34,170 bases of DNA from Clostridiales bacterium (GCA_014799565.1 JAAVHT010000043.1:28234-62403); one strand, 5' to 3'; positions 1 through 7,488 are shown, counted from the stretch's first letter. Notes: generated from the letters alone by a model not told the origin. Made by a program: numbers and translations.

Positions 1-1112
1 CGATGGGTCGCGCAAAGGATGTCACCGCCCAGAGCGCAGACAGAATAGGAGCTGTCCGCAAGCAGCGGATGCTGCTTCAGCGCGTAAAGCCGCCGCAGCT
101 GTTCCGCCCGATCCGGCCCAGAAGTCCAGTCCACAGGATCTTTTTCAAAGAGATTGGGCAGATGGGCGCAGCTGCATTCCTGACCGCCGTAAAGCAGCGT
201 CGTTCCCTTTTGAAAATAGAGAAACGCCGTCCAGTTCAGAAGGGCAGCCGTGTCAGGGATGGCGGCCGCGGCACGGAGTTGGTCATGGTTTTCCAGGAAA
301 CGGAGCTTTACATAGTTGTCCGGGTAGATGGTTTCCTGCTGGCTGATGGCCTCGGCATACCGGCTTAAGGGGAGATTCCCTTCCAAATAACCCTGGAAAC
401 GGGAGAAAATATCATACTCATAGCTTATGTCAAACGCCTGGAAGATTTCTGAGTCAGACAAAGCGGGGAGGCCCTCGGCCCGAGCCGCGGCGACGAACTC
501 CGTATGCACCGACTCTGCCAGCCAGATACAGCCAGGACGGACAGCCTCCACTTCCTCCCTGGCCCGGAGCCAGAAGTCCAGGGGCACCAAAGAGGCCACG
601 TCACATCGGAAGCCGTCCACCAAGGAGGCCCAGTATTTTAATGTCTCGATCTGGTAATCCCACAGATCGGGATTGGTGTAGTCCAGGTCTACAATGTCGG
701 TCCAGTCCCCGACATGGTTGCCTAAGCTTCCGTCGGGCTTATGATAGAACCACTCTGGATGGTTTTGAACCAGCCAGGAATCCGGAGAAGTGTGGTTATA
801 CACAACATCAATGATGCACTTCATGCCCAGCCGGTGGATCTCATCGGTCAGATGCCGGAAGTCCTCCAGGGTGCCATAGTCCGGATTGACCGCGCGGTAA
901 TCGGAAATGGCATAAGGGCTGCCCATCGTGCCCTTGCGGGCAATCTTGCCGATGGGATGGATGGGCATCAGCCAGATGATGTCCACACCCAGGGACTTGA
1001 TCCGCTCCAGATCCCGGCAGACAGCCTCAAAGGTGCCCTCCTGACTGTGGTTGCGGACAAATATCGAATACATAACCTGATTGCGGTACTTTTTTGCTGT
1101 GTTCTTCGCCAT
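1..1112 (-). CDS. GH13 alpha-amylase/alpha-glucosidase family protein, 3' end cut by window edge
   Basis: Reads without a stop from ATG at 1112 to the left edge, giving about 370 residues and lacking the C-terminal beta domain. GH13 landmarks are visible: DVVYNH near 102-107, nucleophile Asp171 in GFRCD, acid/base Glu200 in WLAES, and Asp277 in ENHD. There is no signal peptide, so it should act in the cytoplasm on imported maltooligosaccharides, hydrolysing alpha-glucosidic bonds (family knowledge). A GAGG ribosome site lies 8 bases upstream of the ATG. It follows a truncated lacI and the wreck of a sugar ABC transporter, so it was probably the enzyme of that operon. Exact specificity (alpha-amylase, glucosidase or trehalose-type) cannot be told from the part seen. 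Confidence 0.9.
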   Translation of the reverse strand, partial: MAKNTAKKYRNQVMYSIFVRNHSQEGTFEAVCRDLERIKSLGVDIIWLMPIHPIGKIARKGTMGSPYAISDYRAVNPDYGTLEDFRHLTDEIHRLGMKCIIDVVYNHTSPDSWLVQNHPEWFYHKPDGSLGNHVGDWTDIVDLDYTNPDLWDYQIETLKYWASLVDGFRCDVASLVPLDFWLRAREEVEAVRPGCIWLAESVHTEFVAAARAEGLPALSDSEIFQAFDISYEYDIFSRFQGYLEGNLPLSRYAEAISQQETIYPDNYVKLRFLENHDQLRAAAAIPDTAALLNWTAFLYFQKGTTLLYGGQECSCAHLPNLFEKDPVDWTSGPDRAEQLRRLYALKQHPLLADSSYSVCALGGDILCATH

Positions 1113-1165
1113 AAAGATACCTCATTTCCTGACTTTTTGTCCCTCTTGCTTTTCAATTACCTTGC

Positions 1166-1459
1166 CTATTGACGGGAGGCCTCCCGGTCGTCGGTGGTGA
1201 CGGAGGACAGGTTGTCAAACCCCAGATCCGCCAGATCGGCAAACAGCATATTCATGGTTCCCTTGACGATGATGGCAATGCTGCTGCTGGCCTGCTGCTT
1301 GAGATGCTTGGCGTTGGTGTTGGGCTGGAAGCCCTGCTCCACCACCACCGCCATCACCTTCCGGCGGGTTTCCTCGGAGACGTCGGGGTGGTTGTTCAGC
1401 ACCTGGGACACGGTGGCCACGCCTACACCGGAGATATGGGCGATGTCTTTGATGGTCAT
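1166..1459 (-). pseudogene. LacI-family regulator reduced to the N-terminal HTH joined to a C-terminal scrap
   Basis: The 97-residue frame begins with a typical LacI headpiece (TIKDIAHISGVGVATVSQVL, then hinge NTNAKHLKQQ) and the first strand of the effector domain (SSIAIIVKGTMN). After LFADL it jumps to GFDNLSSVTT, a motif normally found about 200 residues later near the end of the effector domain. The simplest reading is an in-frame internal deletion. The sequence GATCTGG occurs twice, two bases apart, at the junction and could be the recombination microhomology. It has a good ribosome site (AGGAGG) and promoter, so a DNA-binding fragment could still be made, but without a sugar-binding domain it should not respond to inducer. 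The neighbouring genes suggest the parent regulated the flanking maltose-type operon. Confidence 0.75.
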
Positions 1460-1485
1460 TCGCGTCCCTCCTGTTCTAATCGACT

Positions 1486-1515
1486 ATTTTACCCCATGTT
1501 TGCTTTTGGTTGCAA
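1486..1515 (-). promoter_or_regulatory. Promoter of the truncated lacI
   Basis: On the minus strand a TTGCAA -35 box (1515-1510) and TAAAAT -10 box (1491-1486) are 18 bases apart, upstream of the AGGAGG and ATG at 1459. The -35 box sits inside a palindrome. Confidence 0.55.
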
Positions 1516-1517
1516 CC
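1508..1517. promoter_or_regulatory. Palindromic operator candidate over the lacI -35 box
   Basis: GGTTGCAACC is a perfect 10-base palindrome covering the -35 hexamer. LacI-family operators are short palindromes, often with such arms, and autoregulation from this position is common. This is an inference, as no second copy was found near the right-hand amylase genes. Confidence 0.4.
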
Positions 1518-1557
1518 CCTTTTTAGGAGATCCCATCCCAGGCGGAGGATGAAAGCC

Positions 1558-1847
1558 TTAGCCCTTCACCGCACAGGCCCGCAGCCGTCGATGGCGGCGG
1601 CTTCCTCAATCTCCAGGGGGATGGACTTGACAAAGCCCACGAACATGAAGATGGCAAGGCCCGCGCCAAAGCCCAGGTACACCACGGGAATGGTCCAGGG
1701 GGTGTTCAGCTTGAGCTGATCTGCGGTGTTGGACAGGGTGAACATCACCATCTGGAAGGGAACCACCATGGAGAATACGCACAGGAAGTACAGGATCTTG
1801 CAGAACAGGGAGTTCACCCGGGCGATGTACCATGCGGCCATAGAGGT
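1558..1847 (-). pseudogene. MalG-like sugar ABC transporter permease remnant
   Basis: Read on the minus strand, the segment from GTSMAAWYIARVNS through FVKSIPLEIEEAAAIDGCG is the middle of a CUT1-family MalG-type inner-membrane permease, including the EAA loop that docks the ATPase. The N-terminus is missing and the frame continues directly out of MalF-like sequence. Just after the EAA loop a second junction joins, in another frame, the typical MalG ending AVKG followed by TAA (1560-1558). The usual length is about 280 residues; roughly 95 remain. It cannot make a working permease. Confidence 0.7.
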
Positions 1848-2400
1848 GCCCACCAGGATGAAGAAGATAACCGCCTTCGCCTGGGCCGTGCCGTGGGCGT
1901 TGATGTTGGAGTTGTAGTAGGTGGTATAGATGTTGAGCGCCAGCATTTCAGTGGTCTTGACGACGGTGCCGCCGGGCTGGGCGACGATGGGCCGGCGGTG
2001 AGGGCCAGGTTCTGGTCAAACAGCTTGAAGCCGTTTGTCAGAGACAGGAACATACAGATGGTGATGGAGGGCATGACGTTGGGGATGGTCACCTTAAACA
2101 GGGTCTGGCTCTTGGTGGCGCCGTTGATGCGGGCGGCTTCCAGCATATCTTCGGGCACCGCCTGAAGTCCGGCGATGTAGATGATCATCATGTAGCCGAT
2201 CTGCTGCCAGCACATGAGGATGATCAGACCCCAGAAGCCGTATGTGGAGTTCATCACGATGGAGGTGGAGAACTTGCTGAGGATGCCGTCGAAGATCATG
2301 GATCAGATGTGGCCCAGCACAATGCCGCCGATGAGGTTGGGCATAAAGAACACCGTGCGGAAGATGTTGCTGCCTTTGCCGCTCTCATCATAGAGGTTGT
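1848..2400 (-). pseudogene. MalF-like sugar ABC transporter permease remnant
   Basis: The minus-strand frame from NLYDESGKGSNIFRTVFF through GIVLGHI, SMIFDGIL, the EAA-type loop (MLEAARINGATKSQTLFKV) and LALNIYTTYYN is a CUT1 MalF-type permease without its N-terminal membrane helices. Three lesions are visible. A TGA stands where the family usually has Trp (HI-stop-SMIF, about 2306). The frame slips by one base in a run of three G at 1989-1991, and a fourth base restores GPIVAQPGGTV leading into EMLALNIY. The C-terminal tail is replaced by MalG sequence. In the intact parent it would form the maltodextrin-type channel with MalG. Confidence 0.7.
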
Positions 2401-2538
2401 AGGCGCCGGTCTTCGCGGTGTACATCTCAGCGATCTTCAGCAGGTCGGCGTCGGACTCGGGCTTGAAGTTGAGCCAGTAGACGCGGCCCTCGGCGGCGGG
2501 GGTGTCGTCCGCGGGGGCGTCGCTGGGCTTGTCCCTTG
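2401..2538 (-). pseudogene. Extracellular sugar-binding protein remnant
   Basis: The minus-strand translation begins abruptly at DKPSDAPADDTPAAEG, an acidic linker like that following the lipobox of Clostridia solute-binding lipoproteins. It continues with GRVYWLNFKPESDADLLKIA and EMYTAKTG, the first strand and helix of a CUT1 sugar-binding protein. It then runs straight into MalF-like sequence at about 2400. The signal peptide and about 350 C-terminal residues are missing. The frame has no start, so it is a fragment. Assignment rests on the motif pattern and on the following permease remnants. Confidence 0.55.
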
Positions 2539-2578
2539 AGCGGTGCGGACAAACTCACCTGGAAATTTCAGCTGTCCC

Positions 2579-2606
2579 TTGCTTGTTTTTGGACAGACGA
2601 TATGGT
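2579..2606 (+). promoter_or_regulatory. Possible promoter of the M42 peptidase gene
   Basis: TTGCTT (2579-2584) and TATGGT (2601-2606) are 16 bases apart, about 29 bases before the ATG at 2635. Both boxes are imperfect, so this is only a candidate. Confidence 0.3.
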
Positions 2607-2634
2607 AAACTACGAGTAAAAAAGGAGGGATTTT

Positions 2635-3675
2635 ATGAAGTATGAGATTGATAAACAGTTTCTTGTGGATTGCTTTGCAGCGTTTGTAAACGCGCCAAGC
2701 CCGGTGGGATATTACGTGAAGGTAAACCCGGTGGTGGAGCGCTATGCCGGAATGTTTGGATATGAGGTTACTTACGACAACAAGCAGACGGCTTACTTAA
2801 CTCTGGAGGGGGAGGACAACTCCAAAACGGTCATGATTGGCGCCCACCTGGACACCATTGGCATGATCGTCCGCCGGATCGACGCTGACGGTATGATCCG
2901 CGTCCGTCAGCTTGGCGGTATGAATTTCAGCAGCGCTGAGGGCGCGACTGTAACAGTACATACCAGGGACGGGAAAGAATATACGGGGCTTCTGACCTGT
3001 CAGTCCCACTCGGTTCATGTGTTTGACGACGCCAGGACTCTGAGCCGGGATGAGACGAATATGATGATCATCCTGGATGAAAAGATCAAAAAGCGGGAGG
3101 ATGTCCTGGCGCTCGGCATTCAGCACGGGGATATGATCTCCATTGACCCGGGGTGCCAGTATACGGAGAACGGCTTTTTGAAATCCCGTTTCATTGATGA
3201 CAAGGCGGCAGTGGCCTGCACCTTTGCGATGCTGAAATATCTGACGGAACATCAGATAAAGCCGAAGTACCGCACGATTCTGGCTTTTCCGCATTATGAG
3301 GAAATCGGCCTCGGCGGCACCTATGTCCCGCCGGAGGTTTCTGAGTTTGTCGCTGTGGATATCGGCCTCATCGGCCCGGATTACAACGGAAATGAATTTG
3401 CTGTCAGCATCTGCGCGAAAGACAATTCAACGCCTTATGATTATGAACTGACCAGCCGCCTGATCGAGCAGGCAAAAAAGGCGGAACTGGATTATGCGGT
3501 GGATATTTTCTATCGCTATGGCACAGACGCAAACGCTGCCCTGAAGGCCGGCAACAACCTGAAAGCCGGAGCGTTCGGCATGGCCGTTTACTGCAGCCAT
3601 GGCATGGAGCGAACCCACATCGACGGCCTGGTCAACACGACCAATTTGATCTTGGCTTATGTGCTGGATATCTGA
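2635..3675 (+). CDS. M42 family metallo-aminopeptidase
   Basis: The 346-residue protein shows the ordered metal and catalytic residues of peptidase family M42: H71 and D73 (GAHLDT), D188/D189 (RFIDDK), the E222-E223 pair (HYEEIG), D242 (AVDIG) and H328 near the C-terminus (ERTHID). M42 enzymes are cytosolic, oligomeric, two-metal aminopeptidases that trim short peptides. Length matches the family. Start: AGGAGG lies about 9 bases before ATG. The gene stands alone, divergent from the decayed sugar operon and convergent with the methionine sulfoxide reductase gene. The exact amino-acid preference cannot be read from sequence. Confidence 0.92.
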   Translation: MKYEIDKQFLVDCFAAFVNAPSPVGYYVKVNPVVERYAGMFGYEVTYDNKQTAYLTLEGEDNSKTVMIGAHLDTIGMIVRRIDADGMIRVRQLGGMNFSSAEGATVTVHTRDGKEYTGLLTCQSHSVHVFDDARTLSRDETNMMIILDEKIKKREDVLALGIQHGDMISIDPGCQYTENGFLKSRFIDDKAAVACTFAMLKYLTEHQIKPKYRTILAFPHYEEIGLGGTYVPPEVSEFVAVDIGLIGPDYNGNEFAVSICAKDNSTPYDYELTSRLIEQAKKAELDYAVDIFYRYGTDANAALKAGNNLKAGAFGMAVYCSHGMERTHIDGLVNTTNLILAYVLDI

Positions 3676-3727
3676 ACGAAACGATAAAACAACGATAGCT
3701 GGAATTTTCAAAAGTTCCAAAGCGTAA

Positions 3728-3778
3728 CAAAGTCCCTCCGCAGAGCCGGATGATGATCCTGCCTGTGGGGGGACTTTG
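3728..3778. terminator. Hairpin between convergent genes
   Basis: CAAAGTCCC (3728-3736) pairs perfectly with GGGACTTTG (3770-3778) around a 33-base structured loop. It lies between the ends of the M42 and msrC genes, where a bidirectional terminator would be expected. There is no U tract, so function is uncertain. Confidence 0.4.
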
Positions 3779-3847
3779 CTCGAATTCGTCGGAACTCAGG
3801 TTGTTAAGTGCTTCCAGGCCCGTCTTATTTTCTGGCAGGCTGGTATT

Positions 3848-4303
3848 TCATGTTCCCCAAACTTCTGCTTCCAAGATACGCACGAATTCCTCCAGCCCAG
3901 TACGATCCGCCTCGGAAAAGCGCCCAAGGTGGGGGCTGTCGATATCCAGCACGCCGACAATTTCTCCGCTCATGTGGATGGGAACGACGATTTCCGAATT
4001 GGACGCGCTGTCGCAGGCGATGTGGCCGGGGAATTGGTGGACGTCATGCACGAGCTGCGTCCTGTTCTCCGCCACGGCTGTTCCGCACACGCCGCGCCCT
4101 ACGGGGATCTCGATGCAGGCTGGCCGGCCTTGAAACGGCCCCAGCACCAATACGCCGTGCTCCAGCAGATAGAACCCTGCCCAGTTGAGTCCATCCATGG
4201 AGTGGTAGAGCAGCGCCGCGGCGTTAGCCAGGTTAGCGATCTGATGAGGCACACCATGAATCAGTGCGGAAAGCTGCTCGTTCAGCGTTTGATAGTTTGT
4301 CAT
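3848..4303 (-). CDS. msrC: Free methionine-(R)-sulfoxide reductase (GAF domain)
   Basis: This is a 151-residue single GAF-domain protein. The three conserved cysteines of fRMsr enzymes are present at C63, C73 and C97. Their spacing (10 and 24) equals that of the characterised yeast and E. coli enzymes. The family reduces free methionine-(R)-sulfoxide to methionine with thioredoxin, repairing oxidised free methionine in the cytosol. It starts 13 bases after the flavin reductase stop, with the ribosome site overlapping that stop, so the two are probably cotranscribed. The grouping with a flavin reductase and a phosphatase suggests an oxidative-stress operon, which is inference. Confidence 0.92.
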   Translation of the reverse strand: MTNYQTLNEQLSALIHGVPHQIANLANAAALLYHSMDGLNWAGFYLLEHGVLVLGPFQGRPACIEIPVGRGVCGTAVAENRTQLVHDVHQFPGHIACDSASNSEIVVPIHMSGEIVGVLDIDSPHLGRFSEADRTGLEEFVRILEAEVWGT

Positions 4304-4316
4304 CCCGCGCTCCGCC

Positions 4317-4877
4317 TCACTTCAGCTTCAGGCCATCCTGAAAGGCGTTTCCGACTTTCTCGCCAAGCTTGTGATAGGCGCTGTTCACCGGGTCGAAAAC
4401 GATGGGAGCCAGCTTGGCTACGTCCACCTTTCCATCGGACGTGAGTACGCTCTCGTCCACGCTGACGTTTACAATTTCACCCACCAGGCGGCAGGACTCC
4501 GGGTCGTAGCTGATGAGCCTGCACTCCACCGCCATGGCCAGCTCGTCGATAAGGGGTGCGTCCACGAATTCGCTTTTGGTGGTGTGGAACCCGGCCTTTG
4601 CCAGTTTATCCGGTACGTCGTTCCCGGACGCCACCCCCACATAGTCGCACTCCACCACATGGGCGGCGTCCGCCATGCTCACGGTGAATGCCTTCCGGGC
4701 CAGGATGTTCTTCGTCGTTTTGTGGCCCGCGCTGATGCACATGGAAATTTCGTTGGCCTCGCTGATGCCGCCCCAGGCGGCGTTCATGGCGTCCGGGGTG
4801 CCGTCCTCGCCGTAGGTGGCGATGATAAACACCGGCTGGGGATAGGTGTAGGGTTTCGCTCCAAAATTTTTCCGCAT
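4317..4877 (-). CDS. Flavin reductase-like FMN-binding protein
   Basis: This 186-residue protein belongs to the flavin reductase/flavoredoxin (split-barrel FMN) family. Evidence is the N-terminal PQPVFIIATYGEDGTPDAMN, then AWGGISEANEISMCI and HKTTKNILARKAFTVS, the usual FMN-pocket segments. It probably carries FMN and passes electrons in the cytosol; the partner is unknown. The ATG at 4877 was chosen because CGGAGG lies 8 bases upstream. A further in-frame ATG 14 codons earlier lacks a ribosome site. It lies between the phosphatase (61-base gap) and msrC (13-base gap) on the same strand and is likely part of the same transcript. Confidence 0.88.
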   Translation of the reverse strand: MRKNFGAKPYTYPQPVFIIATYGEDGTPDAMNAAWGGISEANEISMCISAGHKTTKNILARKAFTVSMADAAHVVECDYVGVASGNDVPDKLAKAGFHTTKSEFVDAPLIDELAMAVECRLISYDPESCRLVGEIVNVSVDESVLTSDGKVDVAKLAPIVFDPVNSAYHKLGEKVGNAFQDGLKLK

Positions 4878-4938
4878 GATGATACCTCCGTTATCGAATG
4901 AAGTTGGTAGGACATTCAATTGACTTTTTCACACCCCA

Positions 4939-5397
4939 TTAGGATTCTTTGCACACGTCCAGCAACCCCTGGCACCCAGCCAGCACATCCCGCCAGGTGG
5001 TTTCAAAGTCATTCGTATACCATGGGTCGGCCACATCGGCGGGGCGGCCGGTGTAGTCCATCAGCAGGTGCATCTTACCGTCGGGATCGCCGCCGCAGAT
5101 GCGGTACATATTCCGCAGATTGGCCCGATCCATCCCGATCAGCAGGTCATATTTTTGGTAGTCGCTGTTTTTAAGCTGCCGGGCGGTCTTGCCGGTACAG
5201 TCGATCCCGTGCTCCGCCAGCTTCCTGCGGGCAGAAGAATAGACAGGATTCCCAATCTCCTCGGTGCTGGTAGCGGCGGACTCGATATGAAATTGGCCTT
5301 CCAGTCCGACCTTCTTCACCAGATCCTTCATCACGAATTCGGCCATCGGACTGCGGCATATGTTCCCGTGGCAGATAAAAAGGATGCTTGTCATCAT
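4939..5397 (-). CDS. Low-molecular-weight protein-tyrosine-phosphatase
   Basis: The 152-residue protein has the LMW-PTP P-loop near its N-terminus (C9-H-G-N-I-C-R15-S, pattern CX5RS) and the general-acid motif DPWY (D124). These give phosphotyrosine hydrolysis by a cysteinyl-phosphate mechanism. Bacterial members also include arsenate reductases, but DPWY favours the phosphatase. The ATG at 5397 is preferred over the GTG two codons upstream because GGAG lies 7 bases before it. It is first in a three-gene minus-strand run with the flavin reductase and msrC. No tyrosine kinase or capsule gene is nearby, so the substrate is unknown. Confidence 0.92.
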   Translation of the reverse strand: MMTSILFICHGNICRSPMAEFVMKDLVKKVGLEGQFHIESAATSTEEIGNPVYSSARRKLAEHGIDCTGKTARQLKNSDYQKYDLLIGMDRANLRNMYRICGGDPDGKMHLLMDYTGRPADVADPWYTNDFETTWRDVLAGCQGLLDVCKES

Positions 5398-5403
5398 TGG
5401 CAC

Positions 5404-5738
5404 ACTCCATAGAACAATTTTTCCAAGTATAACACATATCGCCGTTCAAGTCGAGGGTGAGTTTTCCTTGGATGCTGCCCCAAACGGCGGGTCGCTCTGT
5501 TTTTGGGGTGTGATGTCATCGCCGGCGCCCAAAACCGAAAGCTGGGGATCGTGAAACAGCGGCCGTGGGAACAGCGCTGCCATGGGGTATGACGCGGTCG
5601 GAGCGTCGCTGCTCTGGCCCTCGGTGATTTAACGGCCTGCCTGGTTCAAAACCAGACAGGCCGTTTTTGACAGACTTCGCTGTCTCTGTTTCAGTTCAGG
5701 CGTTTGCTCTCGGGCCGATGCAGCCTTTCAAATGCAAA
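5404..5738. other. Intergenic stretch with no recognised gene
   Basis: Between the phosphatase start and the antiporter stop I see no coding sequence with a ribosome site. The only clear element is the strong hairpin at 5631-5668. A plus-strand frame before it could be the tail of a lost gene, but I cannot identify it. Confidence 0.4.
5631..5668 (+). terminator. Strong rho-independent terminator
   Basis: Two 16-base arms (5631-5646 and 5650-5665) pair with one mismatch around a three-base CAA loop and run into TTTTT on the plus strand. No plus-strand gene lies upstream, so the cognate gene may be lost. It may also serve the minus-strand antiporter weakly. Confidence 0.8.
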
Positions 5739-7088
5739 TCAGCGCTTGGCCTTGGCGTCCTTCTTTTCCTCCTTGCCCTTCAGCAGACCAAACTGGATGG
5801 TGACGAAGGCCGCAATGGCCAGGGCGAAGGTGTAGAAGGAGTAGGGGACGATCTCGTTGAACTCGCAGCCCATCTGCGCCTGGGCCATCAAAATGGCGTT
5901 GGCGTGGGGGACAAAGGTGACGCCCAGACAGCCGCCGATGTCGATCAGGCTGGCCATGCGTTTGGGGGCGATTTTGTACCGGTCGCCCAGCTCCTTCACG
6001 ATGGGCACCGTGATGATGATGCCCAGGGTGACGTTGGCGATCAGGGCGGAGATAATCATGGGAATCAGGAGCAGGATATATTCGCAGCTCTTCTCCCCCT
6101 TGACCGGCTTGGTGAGCTTATCCACCATCCAGTCCAAACCGCCGTAGTAGCGCACCAGACCCACCACGCCGGAGATCATGATGGCAAAGGACACGAACCA
6201 GAACATACCCTCCATGCCGGAGGAGATGCCGTTGATCCACGCGATGAAGGTGGTGCCGGTGACAAGGCCCAGGACGCCCGTGAGGGCCATGCCGATGGCC
6301 AGAACCAGAACCACGTCCATGCCGATGATGGCCAGAACCAGAACCGCAAAGTAGGGGAGGATGGTCAGCAGGTTATATTCCCCTGCCTCCATTGCCGCAG
6401 AGCTGGCGGCGCTGCCCATGCCGGTGAAGTAGAAGGCCACTACCGCCACCAGGGCCGCCGGAAGGGCGATCTTGAAGTTCATGCGGAATTTGTCCTTCAT
6501 CTCCGCGCCCACGCCCTGGGTGGCGCCGATGGTGGTGTCGGAGATCATGGACAGGTTGTCTCCAAAGTAGGCGCCGCCGATGGCCGCCGCCGCGGCCAGA
6601 CCCAGGCTCAGCCCGGTGCCCTCGCACATGGCCTGCGCCACAGGCAGGATGGCCGCCAGGGTGCCGATGGAGGTGCCGATGCAGATGGACATCACCGCGC
6701 AGAGGATGAAAATGCCGGGAATCACAAAGTTGGACGGAATCAGCGCCACGGCCAGGTTGGCCATAGAGGTTTTGCCGCCAATGGCGTCCGCCGCACCGGC
6801 AAATCCTCCGGCCATCAGGATAATCAGGCACAGCTGCATGGCCCCGGATCGGCCCGCGCTGGCAAAGTAAATCTCCGCTTTCTGAGCGATGGTCTCTTCC
6901 CGGTCAAAGAAAATCAGACCTACCAGCAGACCCGCCAGCAGGGGGGCATACCGAACCATCACGGTGAAGGGCTTCGGTGTCCCCAGAATGGCGTAAACAA
7001 TACCGCTTCCAATGTAGAGGCCCAGGAAAATCAGCAGGGGCAGCAGGCCAAGCCCCCCATAATCCTTTTTGCTTCTCTTGTCTAACAT
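5739..7088 (-). CDS. NhaC-family Na+/H+ antiporter or Na+-coupled organic-acid exchanger
   Basis: The 449-residue polytopic membrane protein shows the NhaC-family signature GAYFGDNLSMISDTTIGA and the related GTSIGTLAAILPV segment, with many hydrophobic helices and a basic C-terminus. The family exchanges Na+ and H+ across the cytoplasmic membrane; members such as B. subtilis MleN couple this to malate/lactate, and others are predicted lysine carriers. Which applies here cannot be told. ATG at 7088 has AGGAG 8 bases upstream. It is monocistronic, with its own strong promoter, a palindrome at the start site and a leader of about 225 bases, which points to regulated expression. The terminator-like hairpin at 5631 follows it. 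Confidence 0.88.
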   Translation of the reverse strand: MLDKRSKKDYGGLGLLPLLIFLGLYIGSGIVYAILGTPKPFTVMVRYAPLLAGLLVGLIFFDREETIAQKAEIYFASAGRSGAMQLCLIILMAGGFAGAADAIGGKTSMANLAVALIPSNFVIPGIFILCAVMSICIGTSIGTLAAILPVAQAMCEGTGLSLGLAAAAAIGGAYFGDNLSMISDTTIGATQGVGAEMKDKFRMNFKIALPAALVAVVAFYFTGMGSAASSAAMEAGEYNLLTILPYFAVLVLAIIGMDVVLVLAIGMALTGVLGLVTGTTFIAWINGISSGMEGMFWFVSFAIMISGVVGLVRYYGGLDWMVDKLTKPVKGEKSCEYILLLIPMIISALIANVTLGIIITVPIVKELGDRYKIAPKRMASLIDIGGCLGVTFVPHANAILMAQAQMGCEFNEIVPYSFYTFALAIAAFVTIQFGLLKGKEEKKDAKAKR

Positions 7089-7313
7089 ATGTTCCGCTCC
7101 TCTCTTTTTATTTGTGCGAAGTAAGAAGTAGCAGCCCCGCTGTGACAGCTGGCGGCGGCCTGTTATTCTGTTCTCTCACCTCCTTATCGCTTCTGCCGCG
7201 CTTGAAAAGATCCGCGTCGATCCCGGACGCTCCCTCGCAGCAGGGGCCTTCCGACAGGTTTCAGTGAACCCTGTCGGGCAAGCCTTATAGTCTCATAAGC
7301 AAATATTGCTTAT
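7089..7313 (-). promoter_or_regulatory. Structured 5' leader of the nhaC-like gene
   Basis: From the predicted start site to the ATG there are about 225 bases without a gene. Reading 5' to 3' on the minus strand, three hairpins follow one another: CCGACAGG/CCTGTCGG (7277-7270 with 7258-7251), CCCT/AGGG (7245-7242 with 7235-7232) and GCGTC/GACGC (7230-7226 with 7218-7214). A perfect AAGGAGGTGA (7185-7176) lies 87 bases before the real start and has no start codon at usable distance. I could not match it to a lysine, Na+, glycine or T-box leader. It may be an undescribed cis-regulatory RNA. Confidence 0.4.
7295..7313. promoter_or_regulatory. Operator-like perfect palindrome at the nhaC start site
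   Basis: ATAAGCAA-ATA-TTGCTTAT is a 19-base perfect inverted repeat that directly abuts the downstream edge of the -10 box. A repressor bound here would block initiation. The regulator is unknown, and no regulator gene is adjacent. Confidence 0.6.
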
Positions 7314-7342
7314 ATTCTAACACGTTTTTTGGTGATTTGCAA
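7314..7342 (-). promoter_or_regulatory. Strong promoter of the nhaC-like gene
   Basis: On the minus strand TTGCAA (7342-7337) and TAGAAT (7319-7314) are separated by exactly 17 bases, close to sigma-A consensus. AT-rich sequence lies upstream. Confidence 0.75.
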
Positions 7343-7488
7343 CAAATTTTTTGCCCCTTTGATGCGCGAACTGAGGCAGTAGTTGTTCCCTGCCAGTTAG
7401 GTTCACGTCCAGACCGCCAGGGCCTTAAATGTGGTGAAAACACTGATTTTGCCAGAATGTATGCTATACCATGCTAAATGCCTCTATT

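Noticed and set aside
5667..7085. A 472-residue open frame on the plus strand
   Set aside because: It mirrors the NhaC gene; the His/Gly/Asp/Gln-rich product has no family features and no ribosome site.
7107..7178. A 23-codon GTG-started leader peptide (starting REQNNRPPPAV) before the nhaC-like gene
   Set aside because: Its GTG lies inside the AAGGAGGTGA itself, so that ribosome site cannot serve it, and no other site is nearby.
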